64,000 bases of DNA from positions 248,001 to 312,000 of the forward strand of contig JAJFVD010000012.1 of the NCBI GenBank assembly GCA_021371955.1, given 5' to 3'. Both the position numbers and the translations under genes were made by a program. The stretch comes from Bacteroidales bacterium (GTDB taxonomy: Bacteria > Bacteroidota > Bacteroidia > Bacteroidales > UBA932). The notes below the pieces were generated by a model, which was given only the letters and a program-made list of their open reading frames with translations, was not told where the DNA came from and did not search any database. Shown piece after piece: positions 45,401 through 52,945 of the stretch; the stretch's first letter is position 1, and each line of letters opens with the position of its first letter.

Positions 45401-45507
45401 ATGGTAGCAATAGAGGTGTCTTTACCCGGAAATGCGTTCTCCTGGGCATAAGCTGAAAGAAGTACGGAAGTTAAAAAGCAAATGACCAGAAATATTCTTT
45501 TTAACAT
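42460..45507 (-). CDS. Hybrid sensor histidine kinase with periplasmic ABC-type binding domain
   Basis: 1015 residues from ATG 45507; an upstream ATG (45540) sits right after a -7 box. Order: signal peptide (MLKRIFLVICFLTSVLLSAYAQ), periplasmic substrate-binding-like domain to about 345 (KKILMVYSKERTNDR, GVQNLSLGTGILGGYVTS), membrane segment (MAFILLLFTSLMVFAVYHF), PAS domains, HisKA with phospho-His (NMSHEIRTPLNG), HATPase (NNAIKFTPKG, TGTGLGLSICKAI) and a receiver domain with phospho-Asp in DLILMDIKMPVMDG. It ends in a receiver with no DNA-binding output, so a phosphotransfer partner elsewhere is likely. The ligand is unknown; fbp follows 3 bp downstream. Confidence 0.88.
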   Translation of the reverse strand: MLKRIFLVICFLTSVLLSAYAQENAFPGKDTSIATIAPKKILMVYSKERTNDRIREFAAGFASYHSNNRIFSGIINLHLNPNGDRTKEEMFDEMVLATKTTFVKNKIDLIIATDSEAYEMLYSADSLISDDIPVACIYLENKDNVLPAKFSRIVTTMSFEENIKLGLQFFPAAKDILFIFDDSQYGEKEALLAKKISLKYAGLINFSFLSTKGISYQDFIKRINSSPLNSFIILSTWQMDTQGNYRIYGNFFPFLSRIERIPVLGVQNLSLGTGILGGYVTSSWDQGYKAAGISQKLLNNPKQIISDTIRDVYLKLDFNQMKRWRISKDNLPKNAEIINKPPSLYDDYKTEVQLFMAFILLLFTSLMVFAVYHFRYRMLNKELIKVTRESIQRKDLLNSTLSVMNEAVISFDPNMLILEANKAALGLSEHITNLTGRKFHEIFSTSHSGEECSIEKLLKESLETKKTIRIPDFTRIDYKERESKFISGDISPVLENGNVIHLVMVIRDVTDFFKKQRYLTLALESAKSFIWFFNSVTKQFVISENYENVFGSLGESFSSHSKFLEIVHPDDRKKLVVAFDNMRNQKTKSVTVEYRLSVNRDDKWQWWERRGIIYSDVNKPDDFRFLYGMDINIDSLKKRETDLLDAKLKAEESDRLKSAFLSNMSHEIRTPLNGIVGFASLLTDPDYSESEKTEFANIINTNSKILMALISDILDLSRIESNSMSFEFSKFDLSQQINETIDSYKLSLPEGIELTSDVPKEPLLIFADSIRNRQILNNLINNAIKFTPKGKITVGYKETEKGVEIFVKDTGKGIKEDQQSKIFERFYKADEFTTGTGLGLSICKAIVQKFAGEIWVESKNEKGASFHYTIPKDSCYAENEEDLAEALLSAETGEVKKTILVAEDLDSNYLLIEIILSKRYNVIRAKDGKEAISLFTEQNPDLILMDIKMPVMDGLEATKEIRNISGKVPIIALTANAFESDQIEAKTAGCNEVLTKPVKSSLLYLVIEKYLKQQY

Positions 45508-45545
45508 AATCGAAAAGATACAGTTATATTGATGAAACACTATTT

Positions 45546-45610
45546 CAAAGCTAATAATAATATTTCAAATAACTAAATTGCAAATATTTGTAAAGAGTTT
45601 GCTAAATTTG
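45546..45610. promoter_or_regulatory. Divergent promoters of hybrid kinase and sodB
   Basis: Minus strand: TAGCTTTG (45546-45553) towards the kinase. Plus strand: TTG (45578-45580), 22 bp, TAAATTTG (45603-45610) towards sodB. Confidence 0.6.
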
Positions 45611-45643
45611 ATCAATTGATGATTAACCTTCAATATATCAGTT

Positions 45644-46219
45644 ATGAAATATGAATTGCCAAAATTACCTTATGACGTAAATGCCCTGGAGCCGGTCATA
45701 AGTGCCAGAACAATTGAGTTCCACCATGGGAAACACCATCAGGCCTATGTTACCAACCTGAATAATCTTATCCCGGGAACAACGTTTGAAACAATGTCAC
45801 TGGAAGATATTGTCAGGAAGTCTGACGGCGGAATTTTCAACAATGCTGCTCAGATATGGAACCACACTTTTTACTTCAATTCATTTAAGCCGCATGGCGG
45901 AGGAATTCCGGCGGGAAAACTGTTAAAAGCTATTGAAAACACATGGGGCTCATTCGATTTGTTCAAAAAAGAGTTTAACAATGCAGCAACAACCCTGTTT
46001 GGCTCAGGCTGGGCCTGGCTCGTGAAAAACGAAAAGGGAGAACTTTCAATTATTAAAGAGAGCAATGCAGGAAACCCTCTTACAAAAGGATTAGTGCCAA
46101 TTCTTACTTTTGATGTTTGGGAACACGCCTATTACATCGATTATCAGAACCGGAGAGCAGATTATCTTGCGGCTCTGTGGGATATTATTGACTGGGATAC
46201 TGTGTCTGCCAGATTTTAA
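45644..46219 (+). CDS. sodB: Superoxide dismutase (Fe/Mn)
   Basis: 191 residues, full length. First metal His27 in ISARTIEFHHGKHHQAYV, a second His in IWNHTFYF, and Asp/His in TFDVWEHAYYIDYQN. The short Fe-type length and FGSGWAWLV favour an iron or cambialistic enzyme. It dismutates superoxide in the cytoplasm. Monocistronic, with its own promoter. Confidence 0.95.
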   Translation: MKYELPKLPYDVNALEPVISARTIEFHHGKHHQAYVTNLNNLIPGTTFETMSLEDIVRKSDGGIFNNAAQIWNHTFYFNSFKPHGGGIPAGKLLKAIENTWGSFDLFKKEFNNAATTLFGSGWAWLVKNEKGELSIIKESNAGNPLTKGLVPILTFDVWEHAYYIDYQNRRADYLAALWDIIDWDTVSARF

Positions 46220-46239
46220 TTAAGGTTTTTATATCCGCT

Positions 46240-47559
46240 TTACATTTTAACAATATAAGGGGTAAGGGCTTTGCCTATTACCTCTTTTTTTGCAAAAGCA
46301 GTCATAAGAACAGTTCTTACCAATAAATGTACCGAGAAAGCAAGATATAATGACTGAATTCCAATAAACGGCTCGAAAAGATAAAAAGTGGCAAAGAAAG
46401 AAAAGGCAGAGGCTATCATGTTATTCCTTATAGCCGCTGATGCTGTTGCTCCGGTATAAATTCCATCCCACATGAACGCAATACAACTGATTACCGGAAT
46501 TAATAAAAGCCATGGCATAAACTGAGCCGAACCATTAATTACTTCCTGATTATTGGTCATCAGCCGGAACAATGAATCTCCCGCTAAAAAGTATGCCAGT
46601 GTGGAAACTCCGGCGATAATAAAAGACCATTTAAAAAGATTGCGGATTGCGCTTTTTAGGGAAACGACATCACGAGCACCAATATATCTTCCGGTAAGAG
46701 CTTCTCCTGCATATCCAAACCCGTCAATAAAGTAGGAGTAGAGCAGCATCAGTTTCATCATTATGGTACTTATGGCAAGCAATTGGTCGCCGTAGCGGGC
46801 GGCAAAGCTGGTAAACCCTGTATAAACAAGCAATAAGCACATTGAGCGGATAAAAAGATTTCCGTTGAGCATGAAGAAATTTTTCATTTCCCTTAGCTTG
46901 AGGCTTGTTTTGAAATTGATATAGTGAAAAAGTTTCCGGTAGTAAACAACCAGCAGCGATATTGTTACCAATAGTCCGGTATATTGCGCAAGAACAGTTC
47001 CAAGTGCAATCCCGGATACTCCCATTTTTAAATAGATTGCCAGATAGACAACATAGAGAAGGTTCGTAACATTCACCACTATATCTGAAATCATTGGACT
47101 GATTGTATTCTGCATTCCAATGAACCATCCCTTAAAGGCGAAAAGGCTAAGGGTTGCAGGCGCAGCCCAGATTCGGATGAAAAAATATTGTTTTGCGAGG
47201 GACTCCACTTCAGAAGTACAATCAACAACTTTAAAAGCAACCTCTATATAAAGATACTGTATAGCCAGAATAAAAAAAGCAGAAAACAACGCTGTTCCCA
47301 CTGCCTGAACAAGAACTCTTATGCTGTCCCGAAAATCCCTCCTTCCATATGCCTGAGCAGTAAACCCGCCTGTTCCCACTCTGAGAAATCCCATGTTCCA
47401 GTAGAGCAGGTCAAAAAGCATAGTACCTATAGCTATCCCTCCAATGGTGGCAGCATCCCCGAGCCTTCCGGCTATTGCAAGGTCAACTATCCCAACCATA
47501 GGCACAGTAATGTTTGCAAGGATACTGGGCCCGGCCAGCTTAAGTATTCTTTTATTCAT
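46240..47559 (-). CDS. MATE family efflux transporter
   Basis: 439 residues and about twelve hydrophobic segments in two repeated halves. The start RILKLAGPSILANITVPMVGIVDLAIAG and FLRVGTGGFTAQAYGRRD are typical of the DinF-like MATE branch. It exports organic cations or drugs by Na+/H+ antiport. It follows rsgA by 11 bp in the same direction. Confidence 0.9.
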   Translation of the reverse strand: MNKRILKLAGPSILANITVPMVGIVDLAIAGRLGDAATIGGIAIGTMLFDLLYWNMGFLRVGTGGFTAQAYGRRDFRDSIRVLVQAVGTALFSAFFILAIQYLYIEVAFKVVDCTSEVESLAKQYFFIRIWAAPATLSLFAFKGWFIGMQNTISPMISDIVVNVTNLLYVVYLAIYLKMGVSGIALGTVLAQYTGLLVTISLLVVYYRKLFHYINFKTSLKLREMKNFFMLNGNLFIRSMCLLLVYTGFTSFAARYGDQLLAISTIMMKLMLLYSYFIDGFGYAGEALTGRYIGARDVVSLKSAIRNLFKWSFIIAGVSTLAYFLAGDSLFRLMTNNQEVINGSAQFMPWLLLIPVISCIAFMWDGIYTGATASAAIRNNMIASAFSFFATFYLFEPFIGIQSLYLAFSVHLLVRTVLMTAFAKKEVIGKALTPYIVKM

Positions 47560-47570
47560 TGTTAGTTTCT

Positions 47571-48509
47571 CTAACGATATTTATCCTCATCCTCAAGCAT
47601 TCCAAGGTATGAGAGATATCTTTCCGGCGAAATTGTTCCTGCATCAACACTATCCTTTACGGCACATCCTGGTTCGTGTGTATGTGTGCATGGAGAATAT
47701 TTGCATTTGTTTGTAACCTTTAACATTTCGGGGAAATAATGACTTAATTCCTCTTTAGCCATCTCTATAAGACCGAATCCTTTTATTCCCGGGGTATCAA
47801 TAATGAATCCTCCGCTTTCAAGGGGGTGCATTTCGTAGAAAGTTGTCGTGTGTTTGCCTTGTAAATGATAATGGGATATTTCGGCAGTTTTTATGGTAAG
47901 GGCACTGTCTAATGCGTTTATCAGGGAAGATTTTCCCACTCCGGACTGCCCGGAGAAAAGGGATATCCTGCCTTTGCACAAATTTCTGACAATCTCCACA
48001 TTGTGCCCGGTGAGAGCAGAAATTTCAACAACCTCGTACCCTGCATTATTGTATATTTTCTTAAAAGCCTCAAGATAACCTGCATACTCTTCGGAAATAA
48101 GATCGCATTTATTCAGTATTATTTTTACCGGCACCCTGTAGGCTTCGCAGGTAACGAGAAATCTATCGATAAAAGCAGTCTTTGTCTCCGGAAAATCCAG
48201 TGTTACCACAAGAAATGCCGTGTCAAGATTTGATGCGATTATATGTGATTGTCTGGAAAGATTGGTTGATTTCCGGATTATATAATTCCTGCGGGGATGA
48301 ATTTTAATTATCGCTCCTGTTCCGCCTTCTTCCTGCTGATAGTCTACGATATCTCCTACAGCAATAGGGTTTGTTGTTCCCGATTCCTTCATTCTAAGTT
48401 TTCCTCTCACCACGCATGGGATGAGATTCCATTCGGGCAGTTTGCTTACCAGATAATGACTGCCAGTATGCTTTACGACAGTTGCTGTCTCAAAGTTGCT
48501 TTTTTCCAC
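47571..48509 (-). CDS. rsgA: Ribosome small subunit-dependent GTPase A
   Basis: 312 residues. An N-terminal OB domain, then circularly permuted GTPase motifs in the order G4 (ILNKCDLI), G1 (FSGQSGVGKSSLINAL), G3 (IIDTPGIKGFG), and a C-terminal zinc site (CKYSPCTHTHEPGC). It checks late 30S assembly and releases RbfA. First gene of a two-gene unit with the MATE transporter. Confidence 0.95.
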   Translation of the reverse strand: MEKSNFETATVVKHTGSHYLVSKLPEWNLIPCVVRGKLRMKESGTTNPIAVGDIVDYQQEEGGTGAIIKIHPRRNYIIRKSTNLSRQSHIIASNLDTAFLVVTLDFPETKTAFIDRFLVTCEAYRVPVKIILNKCDLISEEYAGYLEAFKKIYNNAGYEVVEISALTGHNVEIVRNLCKGRISLFSGQSGVGKSSLINALDSALTIKTAEISHYHLQGKHTTTFYEMHPLESGGFIIDTPGIKGFGLIEMAKEELSHYFPEMLKVTNKCKYSPCTHTHEPGCAVKDSVDAGTISPERYLSYLGMLEDEDKYR

Positions 48510-48543
48510 GGCTGCGAATATACGAAATTGTCTAAAAAAGGAT

Positions 48544-48551
48544 TAAATTTG
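48544..48551 (+). promoter_or_regulatory. -7 element for the polyprenyl synthase operon
   Basis: TAAATTTG matches TAnnTTTG 24 bp before the ATG at 48576; no convincing -33 was found. Confidence 0.45.
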
Positions 48552-48575
48552 CGGTGTGATTAATGAATTTTTAAG

Positions 48576-49553
48576 ATGTATACACTTAAAGAAATTGATG
48601 AGGTTGTAGAGAAAGGTCTTTATTCACTCAACTGGGAAGGGAATCCGGGTGAACTTTACGAACCGATAGAGTATCTTGTATCTATCGGAGGGAAAAGACT
48701 CCGGCCCAAAATGGCAATAATGTGTTACAACCTGTTTTCTGAAAAGATTGACACCTCTATTGTTTACCCTGCTCTTGCACTGGAAATTTTCCACGGATTC
48801 ACGCTCATACACGATGATATAATGGATGGGGCATCCCTCCGGAGAAATCAGCCTACTGTCCATAAAAAATGGAACAACAATATTGCAATTCTCTCAGGAG
48901 ATGTAATGTGCATAAAATCGTATCAGCTTATTGGATACGCTCCCGAAAAATATCTGAAAAAGGTATTGAAGCTATTTTCAGACACAGCCGCTCAGGTTTG
49001 CGAGGGACAACAGTACGATATGAACTTTGAAACACTTCCATTTATTACAAACGACGAATATCTGGAAATGATAGGGCTTAAAACTGCAGTTCTAATTGCA
49101 TGTTCGGCAAAGCTTGGCGCAATAATCAGCGGTGCTTCACCGGAAGCTGCAGGTGCCCTGTATAACTACGGTTACCAGCTTGGCCTTGCGTTTCAGATTA
49201 AAGATGACTATCTGGACAGTTTTGGAGATACCGCGGTGTTTGGAAAAACAATAGGCGGAGACATAATGAGCAACAAAAAGACATGGCTGCTTGTGGAAAG
49301 TATGAAAAGGGCACAGGGAAATGACGAGGCAGAACTTAACAGCCTCTTGTCGTCAAAAAATCAAGATCAAAAAGGTAAGATTTCCAAAGTTTTGGCTCTA
49401 TACGAGAAATTGGGGATAAAAACTGCTGCAGAGGAAGCAATAGGCGAATATCATGAAAAGGCACAAAAAGCACTTGTTCCTGAGTATTTTACAGGAAAAC
49501 AGAGAGAACGCCTCATGGAATTTGCAAATCTTTTGTTGAACAGAGAGAAGTAA
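48576..49553 (+). CDS. Polyprenyl (all-trans) diphosphate synthase
   Basis: 325 residues. First Asp-rich motif LIHDDIMDGASLRRNQPTVH and second KDDYLDSFGD, with GGKRLRPKM at the N-terminus. It condenses isopentenyl diphosphate onto allylic primers. Chain length cannot be told with certainty; geranylgeranyl or longer (quinone side chain) products are possible. Heads a run with the U32 and YhbP-like genes. Confidence 0.9.
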   Translation: MYTLKEIDEVVEKGLYSLNWEGNPGELYEPIEYLVSIGGKRLRPKMAIMCYNLFSEKIDTSIVYPALALEIFHGFTLIHDDIMDGASLRRNQPTVHKKWNNNIAILSGDVMCIKSYQLIGYAPEKYLKKVLKLFSDTAAQVCEGQQYDMNFETLPFITNDEYLEMIGLKTAVLIACSAKLGAIISGASPEAAGALYNYGYQLGLAFQIKDDYLDSFGDTAVFGKTIGGDIMSNKKTWLLVESMKRAQGNDEAELNSLLSSKNQDQKGKISKVLALYEKLGIKTAAEEAIGEYHEKAQKALVPEYFTGKQRERLMEFANLLLNREK

Positions 49554-49589
49554 ACTCTGTTATAGCTTGGGATAATTTAAAAAGGGAAA

Positions 49590-50870
49590 ATGAGAGTAAA
49601 AAGTTCGGAAATCGAAATAATGGCTCCAGCAGGCAATTTTGAAAGCCTGAGGGCTGCCATTCAGGGCGGTGCAAATTCAGTTTATTTTGGAGTGGGTCAC
49701 CTTAACATGCGTTCCCATTCAGCAAATAATTTTACTATAGAATCTCTATCCGAGATTGTCCAGATATGCAGGGAAGCAGGAGTGAAGTCATATCTTACTC
49801 TCAATATTGTTATATATGACGAAGACATTCCCGCGATGCACGAAACAATTGATGCAGCAGTTGCAGCAGGGGTTTCGGCGATAATTGCATCTGATATGGC
49901 CGTGATTCTCTATGCAAGAGAAAGAGGAATGGAGATTCATATATCTACTCAGCTTAATGTATCAAATTCCGAAAGCCTCAGATACCACTCAAAATTTGCG
50001 GATGTGATTGTTTTGGCAAGAGAGCTGAATCTAAACCAGATAAGAGATATAAAGGAGACTATTGACAGAGAAGAAATCAAGGGGCCTTCGGGCGAGCCTT
50101 TACGGCTTGAACTGTTTTGCCACGGAGCTCTTTGTATGGCCGTTTCAGGCAAATGCTACCTTAGCCTTCATGAGTATAATGCTTCCGCAAACAGAGGATC
50201 GTGCTATCAGTTGTGCCGGCGTTCGTATGAGGTTACCGACAGGGAAACCGGCAGGTCGTTTGAAGTAGACAATAAATATATTATGTCCCCCAAAGACTTA
50301 TCTACTATCGCATTTGCAGACAAAATAATTGATGCAGGAATTAGAGTATTTAAAATAGAAGGGAGAGCGCGTTCTGCCGAATATGTAAAGGCGGTTTCCG
50401 CTGCATACAGAGAGGCTGCCGATGCAGTGTGTGAGGGAAGATATACTCCGGAACTGATTATGTCACTCGAAAAAAGAGTTTCGGAAGTTTTTAACAGGGG
50501 ATTCTGGGACGGATATTATCAGGGAGCGAAACTGGGAGAGTGGAGCAATGTTTACGGAAATAAAGCAACAAAAAAGAAAAGATATATTGGAAAAGTGACC
50601 AACTTTTTCAGTAACCTGTCTGTAGCCGAAGTGCTTATCGAAACAGGAGAACTTAAGCCGGGAGACGAAATCCTTATTGAAGGGCCATCAACAGGTGTCT
50701 TGCAGCACATCGTAACAGAGATAAGAACCGATCTCACTCCCGTTGCCAAAGCAGTAAAAGGTGAATACTGCTCAATTCCGGTTCCTGCTGGAGAGAAGCT
50801 TCGCCGTTCCGACAAGGTATATCTGTGGGAAGATGCCGGAAATGCGGCAAAACACCCAAAGCACATTTAG
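49590..50870 (+). CDS. trhP: U32 family protein, TrhP-like tRNA hydroxylation factor
   Basis: 426 residues. EIMAPAGNFESLRAAIQGGANSVYFG is the U32 N-terminus. ELFCHGALCMAVSGKCYLS and NRGSCYQLCRR supply the conserved cysteines, and VFKIEGRARSAEYVK is the signature of the YegQ/TrhP branch. TrhP takes part in 5-hydroxyuridine formation at tRNA position 34, using prephenate and an iron-sulfur cluster; older annotation calls it a collagenase-like peptidase. Assignment to TrhP over RlhA rests on length (RlhA is longer). Confidence 0.85.
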   Translation: MRVKSSEIEIMAPAGNFESLRAAIQGGANSVYFGVGHLNMRSHSANNFTIESLSEIVQICREAGVKSYLTLNIVIYDEDIPAMHETIDAAVAAGVSAIIASDMAVILYARERGMEIHISTQLNVSNSESLRYHSKFADVIVLARELNLNQIRDIKETIDREEIKGPSGEPLRLELFCHGALCMAVSGKCYLSLHEYNASANRGSCYQLCRRSYEVTDRETGRSFEVDNKYIMSPKDLSTIAFADKIIDAGIRVFKIEGRARSAEYVKAVSAAYREAADAVCEGRYTPELIMSLEKRVSEVFNRGFWDGYYQGAKLGEWSNVYGNKATKKKRYIGKVTNFFSNLSVAEVLIETGELKPGDEILIEGPSTGVLQHIVTEIRTDLTPVAKAVKGEYCSIPVPAGEKLRRSDKVYLWEDAGNAAKHPKHI

Positions 50871-50883
50871 TTCGTAAAATCTC

Positions 50884-51339
50884 ATGGAACAAACACACGA
50901 CGAATCCGTCAATACCGGAAAATTACCGGACAGATTAATTAAATTCATTGGTGAACACCATCTGCTCACCCTGGCTGTTTGTGATGAATCCGATATCTGG
51001 TGCTCTCATGCCTTTTATGTATTTATTGAAGAAGAGCCGGCGTTCCTGATAACCTCGGAAGACCATACCCGGCATATTCAGCTAGCCGTAAAAAGAGATA
51101 TTGTTGCCGGAGGCATAGCTCTTGAGACAGATACAATTGGAGAGATACGCGGTCTTCAGTTTAAGGCGGTTATTGAAAAATGTGACGACTCGTTTTTGGG
51201 CCCGTACAAAATGAAATATCTTAAGCGTTTTCCCTATGCAATTTTAAAAGGGGGCGACCTTTGGAAGCTCACCATTACGGAAGCCAAGCTTACCGACAAC
51301 AGGCTGGGGTTTGGGAAAAAAATAAAGTGGAGCCGCTAA
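50884..51339 (+). CDS. YhbP-like (UPF0306) FMN-binding split-barrel protein
   Basis: 151 residues. FIGEHHLLTLAVCDESDIWCSHAFYVF, ITSEDHTRHIQLA and GLQFKAVIEKC fit the pyridoxamine-phosphate-oxidase-like split barrel of YhbP/UPF0306 proteins. These bind flavin but have no settled reaction. It starts 13 bp after trhP and its 3' end overlaps the left arm of a terminator. Confidence 0.78.
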   Translation: MEQTHDESVNTGKLPDRLIKFIGEHHLLTLAVCDESDIWCSHAFYVFIEEEPAFLITSEDHTRHIQLAVKRDIVAGGIALETDTIGEIRGLQFKAVIEKCDDSFLGPYKMKYLKRFPYAILKGGDLWKLTITEAKLTDNRLGFGKKIKWSR

Positions 51340-51356
51340 GCCCCACTTCTTTTTTA
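51325..51356 (+). terminator. Terminator between yhbP-like and metK
   Basis: AAGTGG (51325-51330) plus inner GC pairs with CCACTT (51343-51348), followed by TCTTTTTT. The left arm is within the coding sequence. Confidence 0.65.
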
Positions 51357-51373
51357 ATATATCTGCAAATGAA

Positions 51374-52624
51374 TTAAGAGAGCTTAAATGCCTCTTTGAT
51401 TTTGTCAACTGCATCAAGTTTTTCCCATGCAAAAAACTGAACCTCTTTTTTAACAGGAACTCCTTTCACGAGAATTTCAATTTCTTTTGTAAACGGATCT
51501 CTTCCCATGTGCCCGTATGCCGCTGTTGCTTCATAAATCGGGTATTTCAGCTGAAGCTTTTCAATGATTTTTGCAGGACGAAGGTCAAATATTTTTGAAA
51601 CGATATTTGATATCTCCACATCATTAAATTTTGAAGTTCCGTATGTATTCACAAAGATACTTACAGGTTGTGCAACTCCGATTGCATAGGCAAGCTGTAC
51701 CAGAACCTCTTTTGCAACACCTGCTGCAACAAGGTTTTTCGCAATGTAGCGGGCTGCATAGGCTGCCGAACGGTCAACTTTACTTGGATCTTTACCCGAG
51801 AATGCTCCGCCGCCGTGTGCACCTTTACCGCCGTATGTATCAACGATTATCTTTCTGCCGGTAAGTCCGGTATCGCCGTGCGGGCCACCGATTACAAACT
51901 TGCCTGTAGGATTTACGTGAAGTATGTAGTCTCCCTTGAAAAGATCGCGGGTGTGCTTAGGAAGCCTTTTTAAAATTCTTGGAATGAGGATGTTTTGTAC
52001 ATCACTCTTAATCTTGGCCTGCATTCTTTTTTCGTCCGGGTCAAAATCGTCATGCTGAGTTGAAATTACGATTGTATGAACACGAATCGGGTTACTGTTA
52101 TCGTCATATTCAATAGTGAACTGCGATTTTGAATCCGGCCTGAGATACTTCATCTCTTTTCCCTCCCTGCGGATTTTTGCCAGTTCGAGCAGAGCAATGT
52201 GAGAAAGAGTGAGAGGAAGCGGCATATATTCCTCTGTGTCGGTACTTGCATAACCGAACATCATTCCCTGGTCGCCCGCACCCTGCTCGTCACTTACTGC
52301 AACATCAACACCTCTGTTTATATCTGCAGATTGTTCGTGAATTGCGGTAAGAATACCACATGAATTGCCGTCAAACATATATTCGGCCTTGGTATAGCCA
52401 ATGCGGTTGATTACTCCCCTTGCGATGGTCTGGATGTCTACATAGGCATTTGAGTTTACCTCTCCGCCAACAACCACAAGTCCGGTACTCACAAATGTTT
52501 CGCAGGCAACCTTTGAGTTTTGGTCCTGTCTTAGAAATTCATCAAGAATTGCGTCAGAAATCTGATCTGCAACCTTGTCCGGGTGTCCTTCAGACACCGA
52601 TTCCGATGTAAATAGATATGACAT
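51374..52624 (-). CDS. metK: S-adenosylmethionine synthase
   Basis: 416 residues. [34 protein letters not shown] and [20 protein letters not shown] are the ATP/methionine-binding signatures. It makes SAM from methionine and ATP. Transcription probably starts near 52811, about 185 nt upstream, and the leader carries a SAM-II-like riboswitch and a short upstream ORF, implying feedback by SAM. Confidence 0.97.
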   Translation of the reverse strand: MSYLFTSESVSEGHPDKVADQISDAILDEFLRQDQNSKVACETFVSTGLVVVGGEVNSNAYVDIQTIARGVINRIGYTKAEYMFDGNSCGILTAIHEQSADINRGVDVAVSDEQGAGDQGMMFGYASTDTEEYMPLPLTLSHIALLELAKIRREGKEMKYLRPDSKSQFTIEYDDNSNPIRVHTIVISTQHDDFDPDEKRMQAKIKSDVQNILIPRILKRLPKHTRDLFKGDYILHVNPTGKFVIGGPHGDTGLTGRKIIVDTYGGKGAHGGGAFSGKDPSKVDRSAAYAARYIAKNLVAAGVAKEVLVQLAYAIGVAQPVSIFVNTYGTSKFNDVEISNIVSKIFDLRPAKIIEKLQLKYPIYEATAAYGHMGRDPFTKEIEILVKGVPVKKEVQFFAWEKLDAVDKIKEAFKLS

Positions 52625-52655
52625 AAAATTGCGCTTTATTTAAGTAAATTAGTAA

Positions 52656-52769
52656 TTAACACTTACGACGGGAAAGTGTTTGAATTGCTGCAATATTATG
52701 CTTCTTTTGAGAACATCCCAACAAACGGTAATGAGCGCCAATGGGCTGTATTATAGACAATTTTAGCAT
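52656..52769 (-). CDS. Putative 37-residue upstream ORF in the metK leader
   Basis: ATG at 52769 lies inside the conserved AAAAATGCTAAAA core of the riboswitch; TAA at 52656-52658, 31 bp before metK. The peptide starts MLKLSIIQPIGAHYRLLG and ends QTLSRRKC. No known family. Translation is unproven; the overlap of its start with the SAM-binding core is the reason for listing it. Confidence 0.45.
   Translation of the reverse strand: MLKLSIIQPIGAHYRLLGCSQKKHNIAAIQTLSRRKC
52658..52680 (-). repeat. Hairpin at the end of the upstream ORF
   Basis: AACACTT and AAGTGTT (52658-52664, 52674-52680) pair across 9 nt just before metK. No long T-run follows, so it is more likely to affect translation or stability than termination. 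Confidence 0.5.
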
Positions 52770-52804
52770 TTTTGGTGTGGTTGCAAGCAGTCAAATCTCT
52801 CCAC
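52756..52804 (-). ncRNA. SAM-II-like riboswitch upstream of metK
   Basis: In the minus-strand RNA, GUGG / CCAC (52801-52804 with 52777-52780) closes a loop AGAGAUUUGACUGCUUGCAA, followed by ACCAAAAAUGCUAAAAUUGUC. The AUUU-AC...UUGCAA loop, the A-rich linker and GCUAAA are the SAM-II consensus in order. Possible pseudoknot pairs are GAC with GUC and GCA with UGC. Location upstream of metK and right after the promoter agrees with SAM sensing. Confidence 0.75.
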
Positions 52805-52814
52805 ATATCTGGTG

Positions 52815-52822
52815 CAAATATA
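52815..52822 (-). promoter_or_regulatory. metK -7 promoter element
   Basis: TATATTTG on the minus strand matches TAnnTTTG and puts the RNA 5' end a few bases before the riboswitch stem. Confidence 0.6.
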
Positions 52823-52879
52823 CACTTTTTTGACAAAATGCATAAAAAGGTTACACAAATGTTAAATATTCGAAATTTA

Positions 52880-52912
52880 TTGCCATTTTTATACTTGATT
52901 TTGCTAATTTTG
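52880..52912 (+). promoter_or_regulatory. Promoter of the Oar-like receptor gene
   Basis: TTG (52880-52882), 22 bp, TAATTTTG (52905-52912), 33 bp before the ATG. The same 22-bp spacing is seen upstream of sodB. Confidence 0.6.
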
Positions 52913-52945
52913 CGACGGAATACCAAACAACTTATATAAATATCT

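Noticed and set aside
52696..52926. 76-codon minus-strand ORF upstream of metK
   Set aside because: It covers the metK promoter and riboswitch, and no protein features are visible.
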